Source: Scytolyngbya sp. HA4215-MV1
GTDB taxonomy: Bacteria; Cyanobacteriota; Cyanobacteriia; Leptolyngbyales; Leptolyngbyaceae
DNA: 64,000 nucleotides
NCBI GenBank assembly: GCA_019359045.1
Contig: JAHHIA010000004.1
Span: 372,001-436,000, forward strand
Reading direction: 5' to 3'
Part shown: in pieces, positions 43,588 to 51,125 of the stretch
How positions within the stretch are numbered: the first letter of the stretch is position 1
Layout of the letters: each line of letters begins with the position of its first letter
Notes under the pieces: generated by a model
Told to the model about the DNA's origin: nothing
Seen by the model: the letters and a program-made list of their open reading frames with translations, nothing else
The model's database searches: none
Program-made: the position numbers and the translations under genes

Positions 43588-45066
43588 CTACGCCCATCCG
43601 TCGCGAATCGGAAGCGTGATGATCAACTCTGTTCCCTGGCTCGGTTGTGATTGACACTGCAATGATCCGCCATGCTGATGGACGATCTGATAGCTCACTG
43701 ACATCCCCAACCCAGTGCCTTTACCCACCGGCTTCGTTGTAAAGAAGGGATCGAAGAGCCGCGACTGTACCTCCGGACTCATCCCAACTCCATTGTCGGC
43801 AATCCGAATTTGGACTTGATCGGCATCTATCCGTTGCGTATGAATTGTAATGGTGGGAGCAGTGTGACAGGATGCGGACTGAGTAGCAAAGTCTTCACCG
43901 ATCGCATCGATCGCATTGTTGAAAATATGCAGAAACACCTGATTGATCTGCCCTGCATCGCACTCGACCAGCGGCAATTCACCATATACCTTCAGCACCT
44001 GAATTTCGGGACGGGTAGGGTGGGACTCCTTGTCTGCAAATTGGGTTTGGAGTCGATGTTGCAACAGCAGTAAAGCACTGTCAATGCCTGCATGGATATC
44101 CACCGCCTTCAACTCCGCTTCGTGCAATCGCGAGAAGGTTTGTAAGGATTGCATAATCTCTCGAATGCGAGTTACCCCAGTTTGCATCGAAGTCAATAAC
44201 TTGGGCACATCTTCTACCAGAAACTCCAGATCAATCTCGCTGGCTTTGTTGCGAATGGCAGGGGATGGGTCAGTTATCTGTTGTTGATAAAGCTGAAGCA
44301 GTTCCAGCAGATCGGTGGCATAGAGTCTGACATGGGCCAGATTGCCATGAATAAAGCTAATGGGATTGTTAATTTCATGCGCCATGCCTGCAACCAATTG
44401 CCCCAGGCTGGACATCTTTTCAGACTGCACCAGCTTTGCCTGTGCTTGACGTAGATCTACAAGCACTTTATGCAGTTCTTGGGTTTGCTGCCGTAATTGT
44501 GCTTCCGATTGTCGCATCGCTGCTTCTGCCTGTTGCCGCTCGATGATTTCTTGTCGGAGTCGAGCGTTGGTTTGGGAGAGTTCTGCGGTGCGTTCTTCTA
44601 CTCGCTGCTCTAAATGGTGGAAGGCATCTCTTAGCGCTGCTTCTGCCTGTTTCTGCTCGGTAATATCGCGCGTGACTTTTGCAAATCCCCGTAACTGCCC
44701 ATTGTCATCGTAGAGCGCTGTGACGATCGCATTTACCCAAAAACAAGAGCCATCCTTGCGACAGCGTTGCCCTTCACTTTCATAGCGCCCCAAACGCTTA
44801 GCTTGCTCAAGTTCCATCATGGGTTTGCCCTGGCGAATGTCTGCTTCTAAATAGAAGCAGGCAAAATGCTCTCCAATAATTTCTTGGGCAGAATACCCTT
44901 TGATTCTTTTCGCACCTTGATTCCAGGTAATGACGATGCCATTTGGATCGAGCATGTAGATGGCATAATCTTTGACGCTTTCGACTAACAACTGGAAACT
45001 TTCTTCGTGATTGATCACACTGGGTTCAACAGGGAATTGGGTCGTAATTCTCACGTTATAGCTCAC
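43588..45066 (-). CDS. PAS-domain sensor histidine kinase
   Basis: A 492-residue cytoplasmic kinase. A PAS domain lies at about 20-145 (VKDYAIYMLDPNGIVITWN) with a PAC end (RGFAKVTRDITEQKQAEAAL). A long coiled coil covers about 145-215. HisKA follows with the phospho-acceptor His in GMAHEINNPISFIHGN, then the ATPase with N box NNAIDAIGED, G1 DNGVGMSPE and G2 GTGLGMSVSY. The HEINNP type corresponds to the NtrB/HPK4-like kinase class. The start is GTG 45066. No partner response regulator is adjacent. Confidence 0.92.
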   Translation of the reverse strand: MSYNVRITTQFPVEPSVINHEESFQLLVESVKDYAIYMLDPNGIVITWNQGAKRIKGYSAQEIIGEHFACFYLEADIRQGKPMMELEQAKRLGRYESEGQRCRKDGSCFWVNAIVTALYDDNGQLRGFAKVTRDITEQKQAEAALRDAFHHLEQRVEERTAELSQTNARLRQEIIERQQAEAAMRQSEAQLRQQTQELHKVLVDLRQAQAKLVQSEKMSSLGQLVAGMAHEINNPISFIHGNLAHVRLYATDLLELLQLYQQQITDPSPAIRNKASEIDLEFLVEDVPKLLTSMQTGVTRIREIMQSLQTFSRLHEAELKAVDIHAGIDSALLLLQHRLQTQFADKESHPTRPEIQVLKVYGELPLVECDAGQINQVFLHIFNNAIDAIGEDFATQSASCHTAPTITIHTQRIDADQVQIRIADNGVGMSPEVQSRLFDPFFTTKPVGKGTGLGMSVSYQIVHQHGGSLQCQSQPSQGTELIITLPIRDGWA

Positions 45067-45390
45067 TCATATCGATCAATTGAGAGGTTCTTGAATTTGC
45101 TGATTCGCAATTTTTTGAGATAGAGATGGTGTCACTGATCAGCGACTTTTTCAATACGAACTCAGCAGTAGATGCGATCTGTTCACTCTTAACTGATTCT
45201 ACGAGTTAATACTTTTTTAACCGTTTGCAATCCGTTATGCCACTAATAAGCAGATCGAAGATTTCTTTTTGTTCCCATGATCCGCTTAGGAACCCGATAT
45301 CTTTCCCTCTCCCTATCACCCCTGAACTCCCTCACCCATCCGCTATACTGCCTGAAGCGACTACAGCGTACTACCCCAGAGAAAACTGTC
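45067..45390. promoter_or_regulatory. Divergent promoter region
   Basis: A 324-bp gap between the divergent kinase and cytochrome b-like genes. No repeat or RNA gene is recognised. A 38-residue upstream extension of the cytochrome b-like frame (from 45277) reads as non-coding. Confidence 0.4.
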
Positions 45391-46059
45391 ATGTCCCAGG
45401 TTCGCCCCTACCAACCCATCCTGTTGCGCCTGCTCCACAGTGCGATCGCTCTTCTTGTGATTGCTGCCCTGGTCACAGGCTTCTGGGTCTACAACACCTA
45501 CGATCAGCGCTGGGGTAGCATTCCCCTGCCTCGGCTCAGCGATATTCAAGGAATTCACGGCACGATCGCAGTCATCGTCCTGCTTCTATTACCTATCTTT
45601 GCTTTATATAGCTTTCATCTGGGCTCTCGCCGTCTGGTACAAGCCCAATCTTTTAGCCAGCTTCAACAAGTAGGTAAACCCATCTGGTGGATCTCGCTAC
45701 ATCGCTTTGCCAATACCCAGATGTTGCTGGCAGCCACGCTTGCGGTGATCACTGGACGCATGATGGACGAAATCTGGCTCCCCAAAGGAGAATTCTATCA
45801 TCCCTGGTATGTCGCACATTTGATTGGGTGGTTGTTGATGTTGCTCAGCTTTGCCCTGCATGGGTTGTTGGGAGCCAAGGTGGGTGGGGTGCCGTTGCTA
45901 GTTTCGATGTGGCGTTGGCAAATCCGCCCGGACGATCGTCCACCCAACTGGTTACAGGGACTCGTCATCAAGCAACCATCGTGGGTACTGGGTTTGGTCG
46001 AAACGGTGGTGATTGGGGGCATTGCTTTGGCGTTTATTTTGCCAGTGTTTAAGGGCTGA
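45391..46059 (+). CDS. Cytochrome b/b6 (b561-like) di-haem membrane protein
   Basis: A 222-residue membrane protein from ATG 45391. Four to five hydrophobic helices lie at about 14-34, 55-78, 107-125, 140-162 and 195-218. Candidate haem-ligand histidines sit in or next to helices: LLRLLHSAIA, IQGIHGTIAV, SLHRFANTQM and YVAHLIGW with LSFALHG. This fits transmembrane cytochrome b subunits that pass electrons to or from quinones (formate dehydrogenase/hydrogenase gamma type or b561). No catalytic partner gene is adjacent, so the physiological donor is unknown. Confidence 0.82.
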   Translation: MSQVRPYQPILLRLLHSAIALLVIAALVTGFWVYNTYDQRWGSIPLPRLSDIQGIHGTIAVIVLLLLPIFALYSFHLGSRRLVQAQSFSQLQQVGKPIWWISLHRFANTQMLLAATLAVITGRMMDEIWLPKGEFYHPWYVAHLIGWLLMLLSFALHGLLGAKVGGVPLLVSMWRWQIRPDDRPPNWLQGLVIKQPSWVLGLVETVVIGGIALAFILPVFKG

Positions 46060-46103
46060 TTTCAATGTAGGAGGGGTTAGCGCTAGCGTAACCCATCAAG
46101 GTT

Positions 46104-46303
46104 ACCCCTTCGCTTTCGCCCAAAACGGAAACGGCTCTTCGGTGACCAAAATGTCTTAGTCGAAACTGCGTTGGGCGGCGGCTCTGGCGATCGCCTCAGC
46201 CCGACGCAACGGCGTTTCATAGGTTTCGTCAAAGTGGTACTCTAGCATCAGCGTCATCCGGGCGGTGTGTGCCTGGGCAACGAGTGGTGCGATCGCTGCT
46301 GCC
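46104..46303 (-). pseudogene. Broken partial copy of the secreted protein gene at 49733-50326
   Basis: Read on the minus strand it gives TARMTLMLEYHFDETYETPL-like sequence, then RRAEAIARAAAQRSFD, a stop (TAA where the intact gene has CAG), and DILVTEE before frame loss. The intact gene at 49733 matches over about 200 bp with roughly 80% nucleotide identity by eye. It lacks the signal peptide and the Pro-rich tail. Confidence 0.85.
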
Positions 46304-46426
46304 ACTATCAATCACCCGAATCCGAGTCAGCCCATTTGTCTGCAAAGCGTGGATTACCTGATCGCTCTGGGTTCCACCCAATCGTTGAGTTTTCCGCTTA
46401 AACTTTACCAAGAACTTTGCCGACAC
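46304..46426 (-). pseudogene. Short unidentified gene remnant abutting the broken copy
   Basis: GTG at 46426, two bases after the Uma2 stop codon, opens a frame MSAKFLVKFKRKTQRLGGTQ, then SDQVIHALQTNGLTRIRVID, which runs straight into the broken copy of the secreted protein in another frame. It is basic and protein-like, but only about 40 residues belong to it. The junction suggests deletion-mediated fusion. Function unknown. Confidence 0.4.
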
Positions 46427-46428
46427 GA

Positions 46429-46992
46429 CTACTCCTCAAGCCAACTAAATAGTTGACCGACTGTGAGTTGGAGGGATTCGGCAAAAGCTGGCACTGGAAT
46501 CCGATCAGCGGCAGATTCAAACACTGCCACGCGACTATCCGCAAAATAAATAAAGACCAATTTCTCATCAGGGTCAATCAGCCAACCCATCTGGGTGCCG
46601 TTGGTGAGACAGTAGAGAATGTTGCGAACTACTTTCGTTTGGCTTTGTTCAGGGGAGAGAATTTCGATTGTCCAGTCTGGGGCGATCTCAAAGGTATTTG
46701 AGACTTCACCCGTTGGGTCACGGGGAATCCGCTCCCAGGTAAACACTGCAACATCCGGCACAATGGAGCGTCCGCAAAAGGTACAGCGTAGTTCAGTATA
46801 GGCACGGGCAATGCGCTGAGGTTTGAGCGTCAGGTTGATATTGGCTCCCAAATCCAGTTGAACGGTGCTGTGTTTTCCTTGAGGCATAGGCTTTTGGATA
46901 ATTTGACCGTCGATGAATTCGCTGGCGGGTTTGGTTTCCGGCAGCTTCAGGAATTCATCTAAGGTGATTGGTTGCGTAGGGGTTTGAACCAT
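46429..46992 (-). CDS. Uma2-family (DUF820) putative endonuclease
   Basis: A 187-residue protein of the PD-(D/E)XK-like family greatly expanded in cyanobacteria. Hallmarks are ITLDEFLKLPETKPASEFID, then VPDVAVFTWERIP, and FEIAPDWTIEILSPEQS, which carry the Asp and Glu-x-Leu catalytic pattern; TQMGWLIDPDEKLVFIY follows. The metal-binding residues appear intact. The biological role of Uma2 proteins is unresolved; nuclease and DNA-transfer links have been proposed. It is divergent from the NACHT-GUN4 gene at 47181. Confidence 0.9.
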   Translation of the reverse strand: MVQTPTQPITLDEFLKLPETKPASEFIDGQIIQKPMPQGKHSTVQLDLGANINLTLKPQRIARAYTELRCTFCGRSIVPDVAVFTWERIPRDPTGEVSNTFEIAPDWTIEILSPEQSQTKVVRNILYCLTNGTQMGWLIDPDEKLVFIYFADSRVAVFESAADRIPVPAFAESLQLTVGQLFSWLEE

Positions 46993-47180
46993 AGCCGGAG
47001 GGATAAACGTGGGATGACCGTATTGTACCGCCGGGTTAAAGCACCCGTTCCACTTATGCTCTGCCAGTATTTATGCTTTGCCAATATCCGTAAGCCTGCT
47101 ATTGCTGCAAAAGTTGTCATCCTGGGCATTCCTCGTCTTTTTAGGCAGAATGAGGGAAAAATTGTCCTAACTTTGCCCCT

Positions 47181-49517
47181 ATGGCTGAACCGATTCAACC
47201 CACCGATAAACCCACAGAAGCCGCTCCAGTAGAACCAACCTCTCGACCCTCGCGCCCCAGCCCTGAACGGCGTTTTGTGCAACGACAGATTGTGCAACCG
47301 TTCATTCAATGGATGCCGTTAGGGGGAAGTGGGTGGCTGTTTGTGGGTTTTTTGCTCAAGCAGGAATGGACGCAGGTTTTCCTCACCTTTCCAGTGACGA
47401 TCGTGACAGCGGTGTGGGCAGCTTACAGCAAGAACTTTGTAGAGCGACTGTTAGAGATTTATGCAGAACGAGGTCGGCAAGATGCGGATGCGTTAACCAA
47501 CTGGATGACTAGCCTGAATGAAGCTTTGAAATGGCAGTTTTCTGGGTTTGAAGCCAGATATCGCAAGTGTCAGCGGTTAGATTGTCAGGAAGACAACCCG
47601 GATGGCATGAAGCATGAAGATGGCATTTTTACACCCCTGCTGCAAGAAGTGTATGTGCCCCTCAGACTGTCCTCAGATTCCGTACTACCAGGATATGGGG
47701 GGCTTCCCAAAAATCCAGAAGACTTAGAGGACTGTCGCACGATGTTGATTTGGGATTTGTTGCAACAAGTGCGGCAAAACTCAGCCTATCGCCAAATTGC
47801 CATTCGTGCCTGGGGTGGCTATGGCAAAACCACCCTGCTAAAACACATTGCCTATACCTACGGAGCCAACGCCCATCGCAAACATCGTGCCCCCAAACTG
47901 GTGCCGTTTTTGTTGTATCTCACTCGGTGTTGGCAAGAGTTAAAAAAACTACCCCCAGAAGACCCCGCCAGTCTGCCCAAACTGTTGACAGAGTATCATT
48001 TGCCGCGTCTTCCCCAGGCAGAGGACTTAAACGTACCTCCCAACTGGGCACGGAATTTGTTGAAACAGGGCGATGCACTGGTGATGTTTGATGGTTTTGA
48101 TGAAGTGCCGCCAGCAGAACGACAGATGGTGAGTGAGTGGTTGAGCCAACAAATGCGCCACTACCGCGAGTCTGTTTTTATCATGACCTCGCGACCGACC
48201 GCGTTCAAAAATGATTACACTGCCCAACGACCCACCGCCAGCTTTTGGATCGAAGATTTTGATGACACGCAACGCCAACGCTTTGTAGTGCAGTGGTACA
48301 CCTGCCAAGAACGGTATGCCCGAGGCGGACGCAACACCCCTGATGTAAAGCAACGGGCGAAACAAAATGCCGCGTCTCTACTGGCGCAGCTTGAGTCTCG
48401 CCCTGAACTCAAAGCCATTTCGGGCAATGCGCTGCTGCTCAATATGATGGCGCGGTTTCATCGCGATCAGCAGGGAGCCGAACTGCCGCAGCGCAAAGTT
48501 GAACTCTATCAGGATATTTGTGAGTTGCAACTCAACCGCCGACCGAGAGCAAAGGGCATTTCTCTGTTGCTTAGTTCGCTCAGTCACCGACAGGAAGTGC
48601 TGCAAATTGTGGCGTTAGCCATGATGCAACGAGTCAGACAAGATGAGCAGGGCTTTAAGCAAATTCAACGGGATGATCTGCTGGCATTGATGGCAACTGC
48701 GTTAACCGAACGCAATCCGGATGTGTCTACTGAGGCTTTTCTAGACCAGGTTGTGCAGGTGAGTGAATTGCTGGTCGAGAAAGAAGAGGGCATCTACGAA
48801 TTTGCCCATCTCAGTTTTCAGGAATTTTTAGCTGCATCGGAAGTGAAAAGGATACGGCAGGAATCGATTTTGTATGAGGGGTTAAAAGTCGATGCCTGGA
48901 AACCAACGATTTTGTTTTATGCCAGTTTGGTGAATCCCACCCATTTGATCCGGGCAACCATTGATCGCCAATGTGGGGATTTGGCTTACCAGATATTTCG
49001 GGAAACGCCAAAGCGAGTGGATTTATCCATCTCAGAACAGGTAGAGCTGGCAGCCCTGAAGGGAACTGTGCAAACCTGTCGCTGTACCCAACTGGAAGAC
49101 TTTCTCAAAAATCAACAGTGGCAGGCGGCAGACCAGGAAACCTATCGGCTGATAATTACCACTGTTGGTAAAGAAGACGGACAGTGGTTTGAGCCTGAAG
49201 AATTACTAAACTTTCCCTGCGAGGAACTCAAAGCCATTGATAGGCTGTGGGTGAAGTACAGCAACGGCAGATTTGGTTTCAGCGTCCAGAAACAGATCTA
49301 TGTGGAGTGTGGTGCTAAACTGGACGGCAAATATCCAGGCGATGAAATCTGGAAAAAGTTTGGCGAACAAGTCGGTTGGCGAAAGGATGAAATGGTGATG
49401 TCCATAAGAGACCTACACCCTTCTCTTTCCTCTCCTAGAGGTTTATTCCCCTGCTTTAGTTGGATGTTACGGTCTCATAGTTTCGTGGAGCCTCTTCTCT
49501 CGCACAGAGACTTGTAG
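47181..49517 (+). CDS. NACHT STAND ATPase fused to a C-terminal GUN4 domain
   Basis: A 778-residue protein. The N-terminus is Pro-rich, then two hydrophobic segments (about 48-60 and 66-82) suggest membrane insertion. NACHT: Walker A WGGYGKTT at 211-218, Walker B ALVMFDGFDEVP at 299-310, sensor TSRPT near 336-340, and the arm with FAHLSFQEFLAASE at 541-554. Residues about 635-757 form a GUN4 domain (QLEDFLKNQQWQAADQET, FPCEELKAIDRLW, SNGRFGFSVQKQIY, FGEQVGWRK), complete to its usual SSPRGLFP end. GUN4 binds porphyrins and activates Mg-chelatase in the stand-alone protein; in fusions it may act as a sensor. The fusion could link tetrapyrrole or light state, or infection, to NACHT assembly (inference). 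Confidence 0.92.
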   Translation: MAEPIQPTDKPTEAAPVEPTSRPSRPSPERRFVQRQIVQPFIQWMPLGGSGWLFVGFLLKQEWTQVFLTFPVTIVTAVWAAYSKNFVERLLEIYAERGRQDADALTNWMTSLNEALKWQFSGFEARYRKCQRLDCQEDNPDGMKHEDGIFTPLLQEVYVPLRLSSDSVLPGYGGLPKNPEDLEDCRTMLIWDLLQQVRQNSAYRQIAIRAWGGYGKTTLLKHIAYTYGANAHRKHRAPKLVPFLLYLTRCWQELKKLPPEDPASLPKLLTEYHLPRLPQAEDLNVPPNWARNLLKQGDALVMFDGFDEVPPAERQMVSEWLSQQMRHYRESVFIMTSRPTAFKNDYTAQRPTASFWIEDFDDTQRQRFVVQWYTCQERYARGGRNTPDVKQRAKQNAASLLAQLESRPELKAISGNALLLNMMARFHRDQQGAELPQRKVELYQDICELQLNRRPRAKGISLLLSSLSHRQEVLQIVALAMMQRVRQDEQGFKQIQRDDLLALMATALTERNPDVSTEAFLDQVVQVSELLVEKEEGIYEFAHLSFQEFLAASEVKRIRQESILYEGLKVDAWKPTILFYASLVNPTHLIRATIDRQCGDLAYQIFRETPKRVDLSISEQVELAALKGTVQTCRCTQLEDFLKNQQWQAADQETYRLIITTVGKEDGQWFEPEELLNFPCEELKAIDRLWVKYSNGRFGFSVQKQIYVECGAKLDGKYPGDEIWKKFGEQVGWRKDEMVMSIRDLHPSLSSPRGLFPCFSWMLRSHSFVEPLLSHRDL

Positions 49518-49732
49518 GCTGTAGCACAAGCCAGTCTTGACATTTTTTTAAGTTTTGTAAGAGTCGGTCTTCTCTACATAAAATCCCCCTTACAGCGATT
49601 CGTTACCTGGCATCGAGGCAATTTTATTCCGTATTATTCTCCGATCTTGCACTAAATAATCCACTGCCAAATTGGGGATCAAAGCAGTTTGCCTGCACAA
49701 ACTTCTCAGCGACTTGGCAAATTTCTTCCGCA
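49518..49732. other. Short spacer between convergent genes
   Basis: A 215-bp spacer. No hairpin with a T-run or coding frame is evident. Confidence 0.4.
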
Positions 49733-50326
49733 TCACCCTCGCTGTCGAGGAATCGGCGGCACCACTGGGTTATTCGGCACCTGTTCATCTGGGTTGGATT
49801 GCTCGTCGGGTGAGGGGATTGGATTGGTTGAGTCGGGTGGCTCGGTGGGAGTGGTGTTAGCGGGGGCAGTCGGTGCCGTAGGGCGACTGGGCACCGGCTG
49901 GGCAGGCGCGCCGCCGTTTTGCTGACGGGTCAAGTCCAAAAGTGTGCGGGCACTACGAAAATAGGTTGCCCAATAGCGAGTATCGGGACGACTGCGCCAT
50001 TGAGGGCGGGTCACTTCCAGGGTCAAAATGGGCAAGGTTGCGCCTTCGCTTTCGCCTAAAACGGAGACTGCCACATCGGTCACCAGAATATCCTGGTCAA
50101 AACTGCGTTGAGCGGCGGCTCTGGCGATCGCTTCGGCGCGGCGCAAGAGTGTTTCGTAGGTTTCATCGAAGCGGTACTCCAGCATCAGCGTCATGCGGGC
50201 GGTGTATGCTTGCGCGACCAACGGGGCGATCGTGGCCTGTGCCAACCACATGCCACTGGTTAAGCCAACCCCAATGCAGAGATGAATTGGCAATGCCAAT
50301 AATTTTTTCATCTGAGAACTCTTCAT
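49733..50326 (-). CDS. Exported protein with proline-rich C-terminus, function unknown
   Basis: A 197-residue protein. Start ATG 50326 with AGAGAGG 6 nt upstream; the open frame continues to 50731 through repeat DNA, which is not coding. A signal peptide or N-terminal anchor lies at about residues 6-35 (LLALPIHLCIGVGLTSGMWL). A folded region follows (about 40-130): YRFDETYETLLRRAEAIARA, DILVTDVAVSVLGES, LTLEVTRPQWRSRPD. The tail from 140 is Pro/Thr/Asn-rich and low in complexity (PTAPTAPANTTPTEPPDSTN). No catalytic motif is seen. A partial broken copy lies at 46104-46303. Confidence 0.8.
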   Translation of the reverse strand: MKSSQMKKLLALPIHLCIGVGLTSGMWLAQATIAPLVAQAYTARMTLMLEYRFDETYETLLRRAEAIARAAAQRSFDQDILVTDVAVSVLGESEGATLPILTLEVTRPQWRSRPDTRYWATYFRSARTLLDLTRQQNGGAPAQPVPSRPTAPTAPANTTPTEPPDSTNPIPSPDEQSNPDEQVPNNPVVPPIPRQRG

Positions 50327-51125
50327 CGCAAACCTCTCTATCAAAACGCACTGGAGAAAGCCGTTTTTTCTAATGCGGGTTAGCGCCATTTTAAACGCCT
50401 CTCTGAAAAACACCACTAAAAATTTCTTCGCCTCAATTTTATGAAACTTGAGGTGAAGAGATTCCCCAAATAGATATCGGTACTCGCCCGTCTTAGCGCT
50501 TGTTTGAAAAGGGGTTAGCTGTGATGTTGAACACTCAGAGATCCCCCCTAGCCCCCCTTTAAAAACTACCGTGTACACACAAGTGCTGCGTTTGTAGCTA
50601 AGCGTTAAAGATCCCCCTGAATCCCCCTTAAAAAGGACTTCCGATCTGGTTCCCTCTTTTTTAAGGCTACCGTGTACACACAAGTAATCAGTGATGTCAT
50701 TGAGTGGGTTGATCCCCCTAAATCCCCGCACTGGCGCGGGGATTTAGGGGGATCGTGTCTATTGCTACTTGCAAAAGGACCTTTAAAACATCCTCCAAGC
50801 AAGGGGACTGTCCAGGTTCAGTTGGAGTTCCTGAAACTTGCTTTCGCTCAGACGAAGCCGATCGCGTCTAGAAAGTGGCTGAAAAGGAGAGAATGGATGG
50901 AAGGGCATTCGAGGAGCAGAAAGGACTGCAACAATTTCTAAAATTGAGTGTCTAAAGCCAGTCTCAAAACTCTAGTTCTGGGTAGCGCCATATTTCCATA
51001 GAGCGGGTTTTATGTAAAAAAAACTACCCACTTTTTAACAACCAAATTAGAATTTATGTTGAGAGAAATCTGAGACATTTTATGTCTGGAGACGCAATGG
51101 TTCATCAATCTTTGGGGCATCTGAG
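50327..51125. other. Repeat-rich region upstream of the pseudo-orthocaspase gene
   Basis: An 800-bp gap. About 50507-50800 is the dispersed repeat block described separately. About 50800-51125 contains no supported gene and must hold the promoter of the gene at 51126. Confidence 0.55.
50507..50800. repeat. Composite dispersed repeat, second copy
   Basis: Bounded by GAAAAGGGGTTAGCTGTGAT and AAAGGACCTTTAAAACATCC. The ACCGTGTACACACAAGT segment occurs twice inside (about 50569 and 50667), each near GATCCCCCTAAATCC or GATCCCCCTGAATCC motifs. It includes the palindrome CCCCGCACTGGCGCGGGG. See 41911-42200 for the inverted relative. Confidence 0.75.

Noticed and set aside
50327-50731. N-terminal extension of the secreted protein to an ATG at 50731
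   Set aside because: It runs through dispersed repeat DNA also present at 41911-42200; the internal ATG at 50326 has a ribosome binding site and starts a signal peptide.
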